NCBI RefSeq assembly: GCF_048128805.1
Contig: NC_136005.1
Location: forward strand, 20,569,260 to 20,633,259
Direction: 5' to 3'
Length of the DNA stretch: 64,000 nt
Origin: Centroberyx gerrardi
Taxonomy: Eukaryota > Chordata > Actinopteri > Beryciformes > Berycidae
Part shown: positions 37,473 to 48,779 of the stretch, piece after piece
How positions within the stretch are numbered: position 1 is the stretch's first letter
How the letters are laid out: each line of letters opens with the position of its first letter
Translations under genes and position numbers: made by a program
The notes under the pieces: generated by a model
Told to the model about the DNA's origin: nothing
Database searches by the model: none
What the model saw: the letters and a program-made list of their open reading frames with translations, nothing else

Positions 37473-37777
37473 AATGGTTAAGGATTACATCACAGCAGAG
37501 AAGAGGGACCCAAAGGTAAAATGGAAGACGCTGCTTCATTAGTTTCACCATGTGGTTCACACCACAGTGTGGGAGAGGTCTTAGTGCTGGGACCTGTTTA
37601 ACACTCAACCAATTAAACAAACCATTTCAGAGCTGCTGGCATTTTCCCTGTGTTAACTGACCCGGTGGAGAGGCATTATCCTACTGAAAACAAGGCAGGA
37701 AAGACACTCAAACATGCACTGCTCACACTGGACCATGGCAGGCATCGCTCCCATCTATAGGGACCGCAGACACACAC

Positions 37778-37811
<34 letters not shown>

Positions 37812-38629
37812 GGACAGAGAGACTGTTATGGTAGCTAAAACGCTTTCCAATATCTTCAACACAGTGGAGACCAGAGATCAGAACGACAGCCAGAACCCCG
37901 GAGCTACAACCACAGACATGGAGGTCGCGTCCAGGAAGGCCCTCCTCACAAACCCTCTCTGCCCGCTGACAGCCGCACAATGCTGGGCCGGCGCTGGAGG
38001 TCAGAGCGGGGTGCCGATGGAGGCGGGTGTCTGGCAAGGGGACGCTCTTGTGTCTTTGTGCTGGTATCAGCCTGGGAGACGCCGCGTCACAGCTTTACGA
38101 GGCGCACCAGGGGAGCGCTCGGCTATTATTCACTGACGTCAGCCGCGCTCATTGTGGAGTCATACACAGAGAATTCTGCCAGGCACCGGTGTAATAGAAA
38201 CACATCACTTATTGTGCATCGGCTGGCAGCGGTGTTAAACAAGTGTAGACGCACACTGTCTGCATGTGCGCTGTACGAAAGGCCACCTGCAGACTAACAG
38301 TGCTATATGGTCTAATACACTAGTGACTGATGACACACATTTTGTGAATTTCTATGTACATGGCAGCCAGAGGGATGGGTGTTTTGGTGAAGGTACAGTA
38401 GCGAAGCCAAACATTTTGTGTGATTGATGCAACTTGGCTGTGTGAGCCTGGGAAAGTTTAAGCATGAGTTTGTGTGTGCTTCTATGTGTGTGTGTGTGTA
38501 TCCTGTGTAGTCTCCTGTGACTAATTATATCACTATCTGTCCATCCTGGATCATCATACTACATCTAATTAGGTCAAACTGTGTGTGCCCAGCTTGATCA
38601 GCTTTCAGAGTGCGTGTACATGTGCGTTC

Positions 38630-38660
<31 letters not shown>

Positions 38661-40078
38661 AGTACGGCTGCGTAATGCTTGCTAAATGATCACATGGTCA
38701 ATGGAGAGAGCCATTATGTCATACCATATAAATTTTAAACTAATCCAGTCGTTAAATCACTGCCTACAGCACCACGGCTTCTGACCCCACTGCTACTTCA
38801 CTAATATACCACACTAACACTACTTAGCAGTGTTCTGTGGCACCTCCTGTAACCTCAATGTAGGATATTGGTAGTACCAGCTTCAGAGAAATCAAATTTA
38901 AGGTTAAAGCTGCAATATGCACATTTTTTCACATTAAAATAACTAAATAAATACTGTAAGTCTGTCTGTCTGTGACCCCACATGCCTAAATAACCCTGTT
39001 TACCTGAAATTGGCTTTTCAATGATCTTCAGGAGGTTTTGGGGACAGCAGGACTTGCAATGCACTTTGCTGCCTCAAGGTGAAAAGTTGCACATAGTAGC
39101 TTTAAAAGTAGTTCAGGGTCATGTAAAGGACAGCCAATGACAGACACAAGATAACCAACATCATAATGGGACACAAAACAGAACAGTTAATGTTTAAAAC
39201 GTGTAAAAACGATATAATATGATATGAATATAAAAAATCTGCATTCAAAAAAAGCACAGACTTTTCATATGATTACAGAATGGTCGTGGTCCAATCTGTG
39301 TGTGGCCTTTCTATGTCATGGTGTGACAACCTCATCATCAGCTAATTGCCCTGGATCACGATTTCACTCCACTAACGTTTCACTACATTATTACCAACTC
39401 ACCTTGAGACAACAACAACAATAACAAACAGGTGTTGCTTGGATAGAGGCATGGCTATAGATTAATGGTATCATTCTGCCAAATAACCCCATTCTATGTA
39501 CAATATTGAATTGAGTATGGAAAAATAGAATAGCAAAAGTCATGGCATTTGTCTGACAACAATTCAATGCTATGTACACTATGGAAAGAAATTAGTTAGG
39601 GAAAAACAGCAAAATCGACTATTAGCTATTGGAGGCAGTCATCCATTATCATTCTCTATACATTTGGCTGGTGTTTCTGGACTGATCATCTACTATGATG
39701 CTAACGTGTTAAAACTGTTTCTCTCCAAATCACACAGATTCATGAGCTCACAGGAGCTGACAGTGGTAAGTTTGGTGGAGATGTATTGTCTGTTTTAATT
39801 AGCAATGGCGGTTGCTAGGCAGCAGCTAGTGAGTGAACCCCAGACGACAAGAAGACAACGCCACAGCAGAGAGCCTCTTTAAATTAGACGTCATTTCACG
39901 TTACTGGCCAAACATCATTACTGCCAACATGGAGGATTATTCTTGAAAAATACCCCCCCCCCCCCCCCCCCCCCTTCCCTTCACCCACCCACTCATGAGC
40001 TATTGTGCTACGACAGTTTTCTTTTTACCATAATGATGCGCTCACAGTTTGCCATTACCACAGGTAACTTCATAAAAG

Positions 40079-40112
<34 letters not shown>

Positions 40113-41100
40113 GTGTCTGGATGTGTGTGTGAGGCCTTGTATCATGAGAAATGTTTACTATGAGTCGGTCATGCATACTGATGAGGGCAGTGTCAGCCTC
40201 CAACCCTCACCCAGGAGGGATTAGAGTCCCAATTTACATAAACAGTCATGTACCCCATTACATATACAGTCTCTCTCTCTTTCTCTCTCTCTCTCTCTCG
40301 CTCTCTCTCTGTCTCTCTCTCTTTCTCTCTCTCTCTCTCTATCTCTCTCTCTTCTAATTCAATCTTCCCACCTTCCCACAGTGCAATATATAGACTGTGT
40401 AATTTTCATTCCCGTTCCCCCTCCACAAACCCTACTCTCTCTTTCTCTCTCCCTCTCTCTCAACATAACCAAGACCTATACAAGGAAAAATGCAAAACGA
40501 CCCCCGATATTTCCTACACATGTTAATAGAACCTCTCCATCCTCCCTCTCACCCACCCAACACTCCCTCTCCTCTCTCTCTGATGCTCTTCCCCGTCTCT
40601 CTCATGGACACATCCTCATTTTCAGCAGACCGCTTTGCTCATATAAACCTATCTCTCAGTTCCTCTGACAACAATTCAGATCACAGCCAACTACTGTAAT
40701 GGAGAATCACTTTACTCGAGGAGAGGAGAGGAGAGGAGAGGAGAGGGGAGGAAGAGGAGAGGAGGAGAGGAGAGGAGAGGAAAGGAGAAGAGCAAGTAAC
40801 CGTAACAAGGAGCTTCTCCTTCCCAGCAGATTCAACAGACAGGAATAATGTTGAATAAACAATGAATAAGTAATGACAATGCATCCCTATCTGTTATTCC
40901 AGCCACTCGCTGATCAATAAATTATTAATGAAAACACAGCTTTATCTGTTATTGTGACACTGTGAGTGACTGTACAAGTGCATGAAAATGAAGCCTCAAT
41001 CCCTGTTTGAATTTATTCAGGTACAGCCCCACCTGTTGCTGAGTCACTTTTCATTTCATTACTTTTGCCAACACGCACGCAAGGAAGTACACTCACTCAT

Positions 41101-41144
<44 letters not shown>

Positions 41145-41275
41145 ATAAATTGAAGTTAGACTACCCATTTTCCCTCCGAAACTGCAAAAAAAAAAAAAAA
41201 GGTTGGTGATCAGCTTACCAAGGGCAAGAGGAGGAAGAGGGTGTGGATCAGCGGGCTGATGGTGGCAGCGGACAT
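28133..41275 (-). CDS. adcyap1r1: PACAP type 1 receptor (PAC1), 13 coding exons
   Basis: Minus-strand exons in transcript order: 41275-41219, 37222-37120, 34590-34477, 34002-33899, 33785-33688, 30714-30582, 30255-30102, 29984-29924, 29818-29749, 29635-29544, 29126-28997, 28651-28610, 28321-28133. They sum to 1347 nt, 448 residues plus TGA, with every junction GT/AG and in frame. Seen: cleavable signal [19 protein letters not shown], Cys-rich ectodomain, seven TM helices, and a tail with [43 protein letters not shown], which is close to mammalian PAC1. Known role: Gs/Gq-coupled plasma-membrane receptor preferring PACAP over VIP. The 21-residue ectodomain insert of long mammalian PAC1 is absent, and no hop cassette is evident in the ICL3 intron (29127-29543). 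Fish a and b paralogues cannot be separated here. The gene is convergent with ghrhr. Confidence 0.93.
28610..28651 (-). CDS. adcyap1r1: adcyap1r1 exon 13: TM7 and helix 8 start
   Basis: Residues 373-386: [14 protein letters not shown], the 42-nt class B1 micro-exon. Acceptor ctcttcag, donor GAG|gtaacg. Confidence 0.95.
28997..29126 (-). CDS. adcyap1r1: adcyap1r1 exon 12: TM6, ECL3, start of TM7
   Basis: Residues 329-372: [44 protein letters not shown]. 130 nt; donor CAG|gtgagt. Confidence 0.96.
29544..29635 (-). CDS. adcyap1r1: adcyap1r1 exon 11: TM5 and ICL3
   Basis: Residues 299-328: [30 protein letters not shown]. 92 nt. In mammals the hop cassettes are inserted right after this exon; none is obvious here. 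Confidence 0.95.
29749..29818 (-). CDS. adcyap1r1: adcyap1r1 exon 10: ECL2 and start of TM5
   Basis: Residues 275-298: [20 protein letters not shown] then ASIM. 70 nt; donor ATG|gtgcgt. Confidence 0.95.
29924..29984 (-). CDS. adcyap1r1: adcyap1r1 exon 9: end of TM4
   Basis: Residues 255-274: [20 protein letters not shown]. 61 nt, acceptor gattgtaatcag-like, donor GG|gtacgt. Confidence 0.94.
30102..30255 (-). CDS. adcyap1r1: adcyap1r1 exon 8: TM3 to TM4
   Basis: Residues 204-254: [48 protein letters not shown]. Contains the ECL1 cysteine and TM3 glutamate. 154 nt. Confidence 0.96.
30582..30714 (-). CDS. adcyap1r1: adcyap1r1 exon 7: ICL1, TM2, ECL1
   Basis: Residues 159-203: [20 protein letters not shown], then [20 protein letters not shown]. 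133 nt. The intron upstream of it (30715-33687) contains the 2.1 kb inverted-repeat element. Confidence 0.95.
31697..31720 (+). repeat. Short interstitial telomere-like tract
   Basis: Three GGGTTA units followed by GGGTTG, matching the vertebrate telomere hexamer. Located inside the 2.1 kb intronic element next to the 12-mer cluster. Confidence 0.8.
31865..32205. repeat. Imperfect fold-back with TTAACAT / ATGTTAA arms
   Basis: Left arm motifs (ACATTAGTTAATGTGTTA, CAGTTAACAATATGT, TTAATAGGTCTGCTTGTT) recur as complements in the right arm (AACAAGCAGACCTATT, ACACATTGTTAACTG, TAACACATTAACTAATGT-like). Arms of over 100 nt; a nested MITE or palindromic core of the larger element. Confidence 0.6.
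33310..33640. other. C-rich, non-intronic-looking segment in an adcyap1r1 intron
   Basis: Sharp change to C-rich sequence between the 2.1 kb element and exon 6. On plus, after a perfect acceptor-like ttcctgcag (33370-33378), a frame reads [20 protein letters not shown] and on for 38 codons to TGA. Not recognised; may be a retroelement or retrocopy remnant. Confidence 0.25.
33688..33785 (-). CDS. adcyap1r1: adcyap1r1 exon 6: TM1
   Basis: Residues 127-158: [20 protein letters not shown] to [17 protein letters not shown] is nearly identical to mammalian PAC1. 98 nt. Confidence 0.95.
33899..34002 (-). CDS. adcyap1r1: adcyap1r1 exon 5: end of ectodomain
   Basis: Residues 92-126: [35 protein letters not shown]. 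Joins MSEEDY directly to ELGKVSRNC, the short form lacking the 21-residue insert. Two overlapping AG acceptors exist; only the first keeps frame. Confidence 0.93.
34477..34590 (-). CDS. adcyap1r1: adcyap1r1 exon 4: ectodomain core
   Basis: Residues 54-91: [20 protein letters not shown] to the end at MSEEDY. WDNLTCW is the class B signature and carries an NLT sequon. Donor G|gtcagt is slightly off consensus. Confidence 0.92.
36761..36813. repeat. CA microsatellite
   Basis: About 50 bp of CA in adcyap1r1 intron 3. Confidence 0.95.
37046..37111. repeat. CA microsatellite beside adcyap1r1 exon 3 donor
   Basis: Reads as UG repeat in the transcript, starting nine nt after the exon 3 donor site. 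Confidence 0.95.
37120..37222 (-). CDS. adcyap1r1: adcyap1r1 exon 3: mature N-terminus
   Basis: Residues 20-53: [20 protein letters not shown] and onward, with the first ectodomain cysteines. The acceptor is cttccag and the donor G|gtaggt. Both sides carry (UG)n in the transcript. At 103 nt it is not a multiple of three, so skipping would shift frame. Confidence 0.88.
37239..37312. repeat. CA plus GA microsatellite beside adcyap1r1 exon 3 acceptor
   Basis: Reads in the transcript as CU repeat, then UG repeat ending 16 nt before the exon 3 start. Confidence 0.95.
37412..37469. repeat. GA microsatellite
   Basis: 58 bp of pure GA (CU in the adcyap1r1 transcript). Confidence 0.95.
37769..37820. 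repeat. GACA tetranucleotide repeat
   Basis: About eight GACA units after a short CA run. Confidence 0.95.
38904..39105. mobile_element. About 200-bp TTAA-flanked MITE
   Basis: Inverted ends TTAAAGCTGCAATATGCAC and, at the right, the complement of TTAAAGCTACTATGTGCAAC. TTAA at both outer edges fits a TTAA target-site duplication as made by piggyBac- or Kolobok-type transposases. No coding capacity. Confidence 0.6.
40269..40353. repeat. TC microsatellite
   Basis: 85 bp of TC with occasional TT, CG and TG interruptions. Confidence 0.9.
40719..40790. repeat. GAGAG pentanucleotide repeat
   Basis: GGAGA-type units repeated over about 70 bp; the only pentanucleotide array of this size in the window. 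Confidence 0.9.
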
Positions 41276-41372
41276 TTTGTGTTCCTCTGAGTCAGGAGTT
41301 TCCTATATAGACCGAGCTCTTATGGGCTTGACAGGCGCACAGGACAGGATGCTGGTCAGCTCACCTTGGGAT
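41219..41372 (-). other. adcyap1r1: adcyap1r1 exon 2: 5' UTR, start codon and signal peptide
   Basis: Acceptor gtttttcag|ATCCC at 41372, start codon complement of 41273-41275, donor TTG|gtaagc. Coding part 41219-41275 encodes 19 residues with a Leu-rich signal core (HTLFLLLPL). The 5' UTR part is about 97 nt. Confidence 0.78.
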
Positions 41373-41675
41373 CTGAAAAACACAAAGGAGTAGGACGTTA
41401 AGAGTCACTGAAGAGAGGTGGGTGGAGCGCGGGCGGGGCTGTTGAACATGTCTTTATAAAAGAGTGTGCACAGTATATTCAGTGCAGCATATATATATCG
41501 AATGTACCCACGTTTGTCTGCATCGTATCCACCTGAGAGACACAATTAAATAGAAATGCTAAGAGATTTGTAGACTAGAAAAGGAGATAGACTAGAGAAA
41601 ATGAAAAAAAAAGTTGTGTGTGCGTGCATGCATGTGGGTTTGTGCATGTGCAGTATATGTGTGTTTAATAACATA

Positions 41676-41816
41676 AGCAGGTGATTTCACTGATTAGCAC
41701 ACCTTCAACCAAAGAGGAGGAACTAATCAGTGAAATCACCTGTAGTCTTTGGTTGGAACGAAGACCTGTATACACTCGGCCCTCCATGGCACACGGTTTG
41801 ACTCCCCTGGTCTAGA
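41676..41816 (+). mobile_element. Hairpin repeat, copy 1 (loop in one orientation)
   Basis: Perfect 20-bp inverted arms (41678-41697 CAGGTGATTTCACTGATTAG and 41723-41742) enclose a 25-nt loop (41698-41722) reading CACACCTTCAACCAAAGAGG plus AGGAA. Followed by GGTTGGAACGAAGACCTGTA and CGGCCCTCCATGGCAC, which also occur in copy 2 in the same orientation. Confidence 0.8.
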
Positions 41817-43386
41817 GCATCTTTCAAGTCACCTGTCTAAAAGGTTACAGACTGATGCTGATTCTGAGGCTCTAGCTCTGGAAACACCCTCACATTTAAC
41901 ATGAAAGAAAGACAAATTAAACCTATACCAAGGTGATGCAAACCTTTAGTAATTTCAGAAAATTCCTGTGACTCCAACATTGAAAATACATATAAACTGC
42001 CTTCTTTTATATCACATATTTATTTATGACACGCAAAAACAGTTCATTTCCCATACAGTGAGATACAAAGTTTGCTCTGAATGACAGCTATGTAGAAGTA
42101 TGACTGTATGACTTTTATAGTGGCTTTTGTGACCATTACAAACCATGGCATTAGCTTTGCATTTAAAAAAAACAATGTGACACAATAACAACATGATTTC
42201 TGTCATTTTCAGTACCAGGTGCACTCAAAAACAGTTTGAAAATGCACTGAAAAGGCTCCATCAGAACCTCCCACTTAATTTTCCCTTAGAGTGATTGGAG
42301 AGATAAGATTTGCACCACACTTTCTACCAACCACTGAGAAGTTATCGGGTGCATGTCTGCATATGAAATGATTGTTTGGCTTTACAAACCGCGGGCCAAC
42401 ACTAGCATTTGGGTGTCTGAGAAAGAGCCATTTGGCGTGTGTGTGCGCACGTGCATGCATCCGTGCAAGTGTTTGCTCATGCATGCAGTATGAATGTACG
42501 TGCCTGGAGGGTTAGCTTGAGCCTAGTAAAGCCAAGTAGCAGGACTGACTGCTCGGGCCATGTCCCACAGGGTGAGCTTGGCATTCTTACTCCACCGAAA
42601 CGCTGCCAGAACCAAGTCCCCCCTCCTGCCGTTGTCAAGAGCAACAGCTGAGAGGGCTGCTGAGCTTGGATCTGAACGGGACCATGTGGACCTGGAACTC
42701 CCTTCTGCTCCTTCTCCTGCTCTACTGTACACAGACACTCTTAGATACAGCGATTAGCTTCATTTTTTTGGCAGTATATTATTAATCATTGAACCTTACT
42801 GATTGTTGGCTCACCTTCAAAGTTCAATTTATCTTCTTTACATGGCCCCAAAATTCATCGTGTATGTCTGTAGACGTTTCCAATTTTGCAGATATAAACT
42901 GAGCAGATTTGAATAGAGGCCTGTACATAGAATATGAAGGTATGAGAAGACCATTCATACTTGGGTATGGGGCATTAAGTCACAGAAGGAAGACACACAC
43001 ACAAGCACACACACACACACGCACACACACACACATGAAAAATAACATGCAGGGAACAACATGAATGGGAATCCACAACAAACTGCTTTGCCAAGGCCAC
43101 CATAATGCCTCCTCTATAGAAAAAGCTTTCATGGTGAGTGCTCGAGCACAATCGCCATTAATTCAGTTCTAGGGGATGAAACCAGTCATATGTTACAAGC
43201 CAAAAGATACTGATGGTATCTCATCCTGCCTGGAGTAATGGTGTGTGTGTGTATGTCTGTGTGTGTGTGTGTGAGTGAGAGACGCAGAGAGAGAGAGGGA
43301 GAGAGAGGGAAAACACGACAACACAACTAAGGTGATACGTAGATACACGTAGTTATCCGCAAACAAGAAACTCCTAGAAGTGTGTG

Positions 43387-43420
<34 letters not shown>

Positions 43421-43903
43421 CAGCAGCTGCTCAGGAGTCTTCCCTAACTGTAATCAGTAGTTTAATGAGTCTCAGTGGCTTTCATGTTCAACACTGATGG
43501 CCTGAATGAAAGTTGATGCACAATCAAAAAGGCACACAACAGCCTTGGGGAACACACACACACACATGCACGCACAGACATGTTCACCCCCTTCACCCCA
43601 GACCAAACATTCACACACAAACACACACACTCACGCAAACACACACCTAGTAACAGGCACATGTATAATGCCTGTAGTGTACAGGCATGTTAATTACTTC
43701 CACACAGATCACCTGCAAACACTAGACTTTATCTCGCTTTGGGTTGATCTGCTTTATGATAGCACCAATAAAATGCACCATGTGCTTGGACTTGAAGAAA
43801 TGTTGTAGTTAAGAGGAGGAAGAGGAGTGACTGAGAAACTGAAAAGATAGGAGAAGCTGCAGTAGGAAAAGAGAGCGAGAGAAAAGGCAGACATAAAGAC
43901 ACC

Positions 43904-43936
<33 letters not shown>

Positions 43937-44079
43937 TAAGAGAAACATATTTCTCTCCGGAGCACGAGGGAAAAGAGAGGCAAGAGATTCTTAATGATCA
44001 CTCTCACCTATAGTGAGAGATGCAGCTGTTATGAAGAGAGAGAGGCTTTGAAAACTCTGTGATGAGAGGCATCATTAGA

Positions 44080-44149
<70 letters not shown>

Positions 44150-44298
44150 GAAAGACAGAAAGAAAGAAATACAGAATGGAGAAAAACTAAGAAAGAGAGA
44201 GAGACAGAGAGAGAGACAGAGAAAGACAGAAAGAAAGACATACAGAACAAGGGAGATAATCATAATCATGATAATAAGAGAGAGATAGAGAGAGAGAT
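44080..44298. repeat. TG/GA/GACA compound repeat
   Basis: TG run, GA run, then degenerate GACAGA/GAAAGA over about 220 bp. Confidence 0.9.
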
Positions 44299-47200
44299 TG
44301 CCTCCCTGCTATGTGTGTTCATGTTTTCCTTTGATGTGACACTGGAGCCCATTCAGAGCAGTTTTGTCCCTCAGCACATGTATTGCTCTGCTCTGACAGC
44401 TGTTGCAGCCTAGAGAATGGAGGCATGCACCAGCACATCCCCCTCCACTTATTAACAGGCCCTCAACCCCATACTCTTAACTAACAGTTTCTCATCAGCC
44501 TTCCCACTGACCTATGCTTTTTTCCACTGTGTAACGTGGTTTAATTATGTCCTTAGTCAATGCAGCAGCAGAAGAATACACTTCCACAGAGCAAAGTCCT
44601 CCAGAAAGAGAATTATTCTTCTCCCTGGTTCTCCAAGAATCATCATACGGTGTGTTAATCCAGCACTGGGCTGCCTAATGCCCGCTGAATACTCCAGTAA
44701 GTCACTCATGTCTCTAGCTCTATATTTAGACCGAGGAATTATGAGAGGAATTAATATACACAGACATGACTTAGTCTTCATTATTTTTGGAGGGAAATGG
44801 GAGGGGGAGGGGTTGCACATATTACATAGGGAGAGTATGAAAGCTGTCCTGGTTTCTCGCTCCCATTATGTCCCTTTTTTTTCCCACAATTCCTTAGGGA
44901 ACTGCGTAGTCATGGGACCAAGGCAAAGACACCTTGGGTGGAAACACGAGTAAAGGAATAGTAATGATAAGATCACACACACACACACACACCCCTGAGG
45001 CAGAGAGACACACATACCAACAGCAGCCAAATAGCTGAATTCCCCCCTGATTTCCACCCCACCCAACTAACCAGTGCAGTGTAACAAAAGTGAGTGTGAG
45101 CGGGGCGAGACAGGAGGAAGACAGAGGAGTGAAGGAGGTGCGGAGAAGAAGCACTTATCTGAGGTGGGGTAGGTATGATAGTGGCTGGTGATGCCATCTC
45201 AGCTGTGAGAGTGCTGCGGCTCTCCAGCATGACCCAGTATAAGCGGTGAGAGACGCCTGCATGGCTACACCTTGACGCCCAACGCCACGCATCTAACGCC
45301 TGATCTCCATCTCTTCGACATGTGGGCGGAGGAGTGACTGCTGACTGCCTGTTATGGATCCAAACTGCGACACAGGTCAAGCATGCAGCGTGATAGGATT
45401 TACTTAATGATTCTCACGGCCCCATGCGGGAGCGCTGGCCTTGCAATAAGATAATAAGGAACGTGGATATAGATACAATAAAACAAACCACAGAACGACT
45501 GCTGTAATGAACGCCTTCATTCCCTGTCTCGGCAGCAGAGTGTGAATGGCTCAGCGCAAGGTGCTAATTTGCTGTGAGAATTCAAAGGAACAGTAGGGGC
45601 AAATTAAAACATTATTCTTCATCATGTGTATTGCGGCAGCACCCAAAACCGGACCTCCTTGATTCGACTAAAGGGCAGTAGGCTCATGGGTGATACTGGG
45701 TGTGTTACAAGGTTGCCGTGCTGAGACCGGGCCTGACGCCTAATGTCCGATCCTCCCTCTCTCCTCTGCTGCCCCGGCCAGACAAACATAACAAAGCTAA
45801 TTGGGCCATTTAAATGTTAACTGATAGACAGAGGAGCTCTTCCCTTCTACTTTATGGATAACATCTGTGCACATGTTGCTATGAACTTTATCTATAAGGT
45901 TTTAGCAGTTATGTGTTAATGATTGAGGACACATTTGCTTTGAGTCAAGCAAATCTAGCGAGGGATTCTATGATTTGACTGATGTGCTGAGCACAATATA
46001 AATAGTAGATTTAAATCAAGTGGAAATGCAAACACAGTGTTTCCATTTTGGATAAGTACTGTTCAGATATTCAAAGTGCTCTCCCAGATCAATAGTAAGG
46101 ATATTCATTTATAAATTTGGCACATAGAGATTGTGACATTGTAGCCATTGTTTTCATCACTATTTTTCACAAGGTAGCATGCAGAGCACCTGCATGGCAC
46201 CGATTTAGAATTCAGGGCGGATATGTTTCATTCATCTCTCTTTATGAATGAGTCTGCAGCTGAGTGATCAGAAATGTAAACGAATAAACATGGCCGTTGT
46301 TTTCACTAATCAATACCCAGAATGAGCAGTAATCAAGATAGAGAGAAATGCGTTACCAGAAACACACACAGGTGCACAAGAGCACACACACATACACACA
46401 CGCAAACGCACACACAATTAGCATGTAAATCAGTGGTAACTTGATGGTTTCCAAAAAGCAATGTTTTTCCATTTTTTACCATAAATATTCTTGTTTTCCA
46501 GCTATGTCCACAAGGCAGTCAGAGCAGTGGTGAAGAAGCAGACCACTGTCAAACATACAGCAAGTGGATAAGGAAGCCTGTGATTAACAGGCTCTTCAAT
46601 TCTGCTTTAACCTTCCCCAAAACACTCAGTCCATCCGCAGGGAGGAGAGGAGAGAAAGCAGCATTTGTGATTCAGTGACAGAATGATATATTACAAGGTC
46701 ACTCACAGATTTTAACCCACAGGCCTGGATTTAAATGGATGTTCAGGGACACAACTCAAAACATATGTGGTAAAATACTGCTTTATATCAAATAATGGGT
46801 GAAATCTACATAATTGTTGAGCAATTGGGCTATTATAAAGGCCTATACTGTGTGTGGATATGGTAGATATGCTATAATTGCATGTATGATTGTATTAATG
46901 GCCTTTGGATACCCTTATGATATTAAAGGGGATAGGTCCATAAAAGACAATGCAACATTTACACAAATGTTACCATTTTCAGTGGGAGTCAAATACCATG
47001 GATTTCAGAGTTGCCCTTTGAAAAAGCCCCAAGGATGCTATATTGAATAAAAAACATTTTATTTACTGTAGTAACCATGAAAACATAGCCTAGTTACAAA
47101 TTAAAAAGCCACAGAAAAAAAAGAGGTTGTCAAATAGAGATTATGTGAACACAAATCAAAGCACGCTGGGTTTATAATGGGCTGATTTGTTCTGATTTCC

Positions 47201-47506
47201 CTTTTCCGATTCTTTCTCTCTTTTTCAAATTCGATGCAAAACATTGTCCGTTCCCATAATTGTGCAAACTGCATATACGCTTTGAGCAGTGGATGTAGGG
47301 AACCCCCACACTGAACCCAGCCGACACATGCCGCAAGATCCCAGCATGCTTATTTGCATTCTCCTCCCATAGCCTAGATGCACGGCTCTGCCACATCCCA
47401 TTTGCCCATACAAATTAATGCATTGAAATGAAGCTTGGTGGAAAAAAAATATTCTATTTCTTTTTCAGAATCTTACAATTCGAATGTATTATTTTCCTAG
47501 TCTTAC

Positions 47507-47880
47507 CATGGTCGCGGTATTCTCCAAAAACATCGACAGGCTAGAGTTGGGTCCTCCGGGCTGGAGAAGGGGTGCAGCGCGCTCCGCAGGGGAGGACGCT
47601 CACCGGGCTGTCAGTCGAGGTGCAAGGCTCCCCTGTGTCCCCAGACACGGACACCCAAACTTCAGGTCCAAATGCAGTTTGCCAAATGCTCTCGACTCCT
47701 CAGAGCAATGAGAAAGCGAATTTGTTTTTGCAGAGAGGAGGAGAAAATAATTAAGATTCGTCTCCGTCCGTGATGAGGCTCCTCGGTTCGGTATCACTGT
47801 TGATATTTCAAGCAATTCCGCTGCCCTGCGGATGGTTGTGGCTGGTCACGTCGCCCTCTACAGAAGAATGCACCGCGCAT
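47507..47880 (-). promoter_or_regulatory. adcyap1r1: Probable adcyap1r1 non-coding first exon and promoter
   Basis: On the minus strand this CpG-rich block ends in a strong donor, ACCATG|GTAAGA, whose exon edge is at 47507. It is flanked upstream by a long GA repeat (plus-strand TC, 47890-47965). Nothing else nearby looks like a transcription start for PAC1, whose second exon begins with an acceptor at 41372. Inferred, not proved. Confidence 0.4.
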
Positions 47881-47887
47881 TTCAACT

Positions 47888-47889
<2 letters not shown>

Positions 47890-47961
<72 letters not shown>

Positions 47962-47965
47962 CTCT
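47890..47965. repeat. TC microsatellite at the probable adcyap1r1 promoter
   Basis: About 76 bp of TC, that is GA on the coding strand just upstream of the CpG-rich first-exon region. Confidence 0.95.
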
Positions 47966-48054
47966 GCGCGGAGAGATATTGCCGTCCGTGTTCACAGGGC
48001 AGCTGTAATTATTAGACGCCAGGCTAGTTAGTAATAGCCATCTCAACGTAGTTA

Positions 48055-48058
<4 letters not shown>

Positions 48059-48109
<51 letters not shown>
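48059..48109. repeat. CA microsatellite
   Basis: 51 bp of CA upstream of adcyap1r1. Confidence 0.95.
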
Positions 48110-48111
<2 letters not shown>

Positions 48112-48741
48112 TCCAATCTTGCACGATAGATCTTGGACATAAACAGGTTATGTTAAATCGCACCAGATTGAATACATAAATTGATATTAAATAGGATGCG
48201 GTGTGGTTATTAGTGGTATATGAGCCATGAGGACTGTCAATCAAACAAAAGGCAAGGTCAGTTTCACGGGTCACCAGACTCACAGAGATCAGGACCACGG
48301 ACAGCGACTTACATCACTTTGTCCAGTCTCAGTAAATGTACATGATTTTGATGAGAGTAGTGCTTTGCATTTCAATATGATGAGCACATCAGCTTGTTTT
48401 CTTATGGGCAACACCTACAAATCAATACAATATGATTAACTCTTCAGGCCAGGCTGGGTTCAGCAAACCTTTTAAAGGAAATCACAGGAAACTCACCTTT
48501 ATTTTCAGGATCACCGCCTATAATAAATCACACATCACACACATCCTGAATACAGTTGCATCCTGAATACATTGAACACCACAATGAAGGCTCAGTCCCA
48601 TGTACGAAATTTGGCAGCAGAATTTTCCAGGAATCTAAATCTTCTTGTCCTTTTACAAGGATAATCACTTAGTGTCAATTGTGATGATGCATGAACGGAG
48701 GAGGAGGAGAAGGCCTTTAGAAAAGTGTCTCTAAAAATATG

Positions 48742-48779
<38 letters not shown>

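Larger units (their letters stand above)
37223..41218 (-). other. adcyap1r1: adcyap1r1 intron 2
   Basis: Dense in simple repeats (37239-37312, 37412-37469, 37769-37820, 40082-40110, 40269-40353, 40719-40790, 41101-41145). Also holds a TTAA-flanked MITE (38904-39105) and a CpG-rich stretch near 37920-38150. No extra exon supported. Confidence 0.7.
41373..47506 (-). other. adcyap1r1: adcyap1r1 intron 1
   Basis: Six kilobases between the probable non-coding exon 1 and exon 2. Contains one copy of the hairpin repeat family (41676-41816), TG tracts at about 43382-43420 and 43911-43936, and a TG/GA/GACA block at 44080-44298. No coding exon recognised. Confidence 0.55.

Noticed and set aside
37723..38136. 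GC-rich block with open frames on both strands, considered as an alternative PAC1 promoter or exon
   Set aside because: No strong donor leading into exon 3 and no repeat-free coding signal; the frames partly translate the GACA repeat.
41295..41312. TATATAGG on the minus strand in adcyap1r1 exon 2 as a TATA box
   Set aside because: It lies under 35 nt from the start codon, leaving no room for a usable 5' UTR, and a good upstream acceptor indicates the exon is internal.
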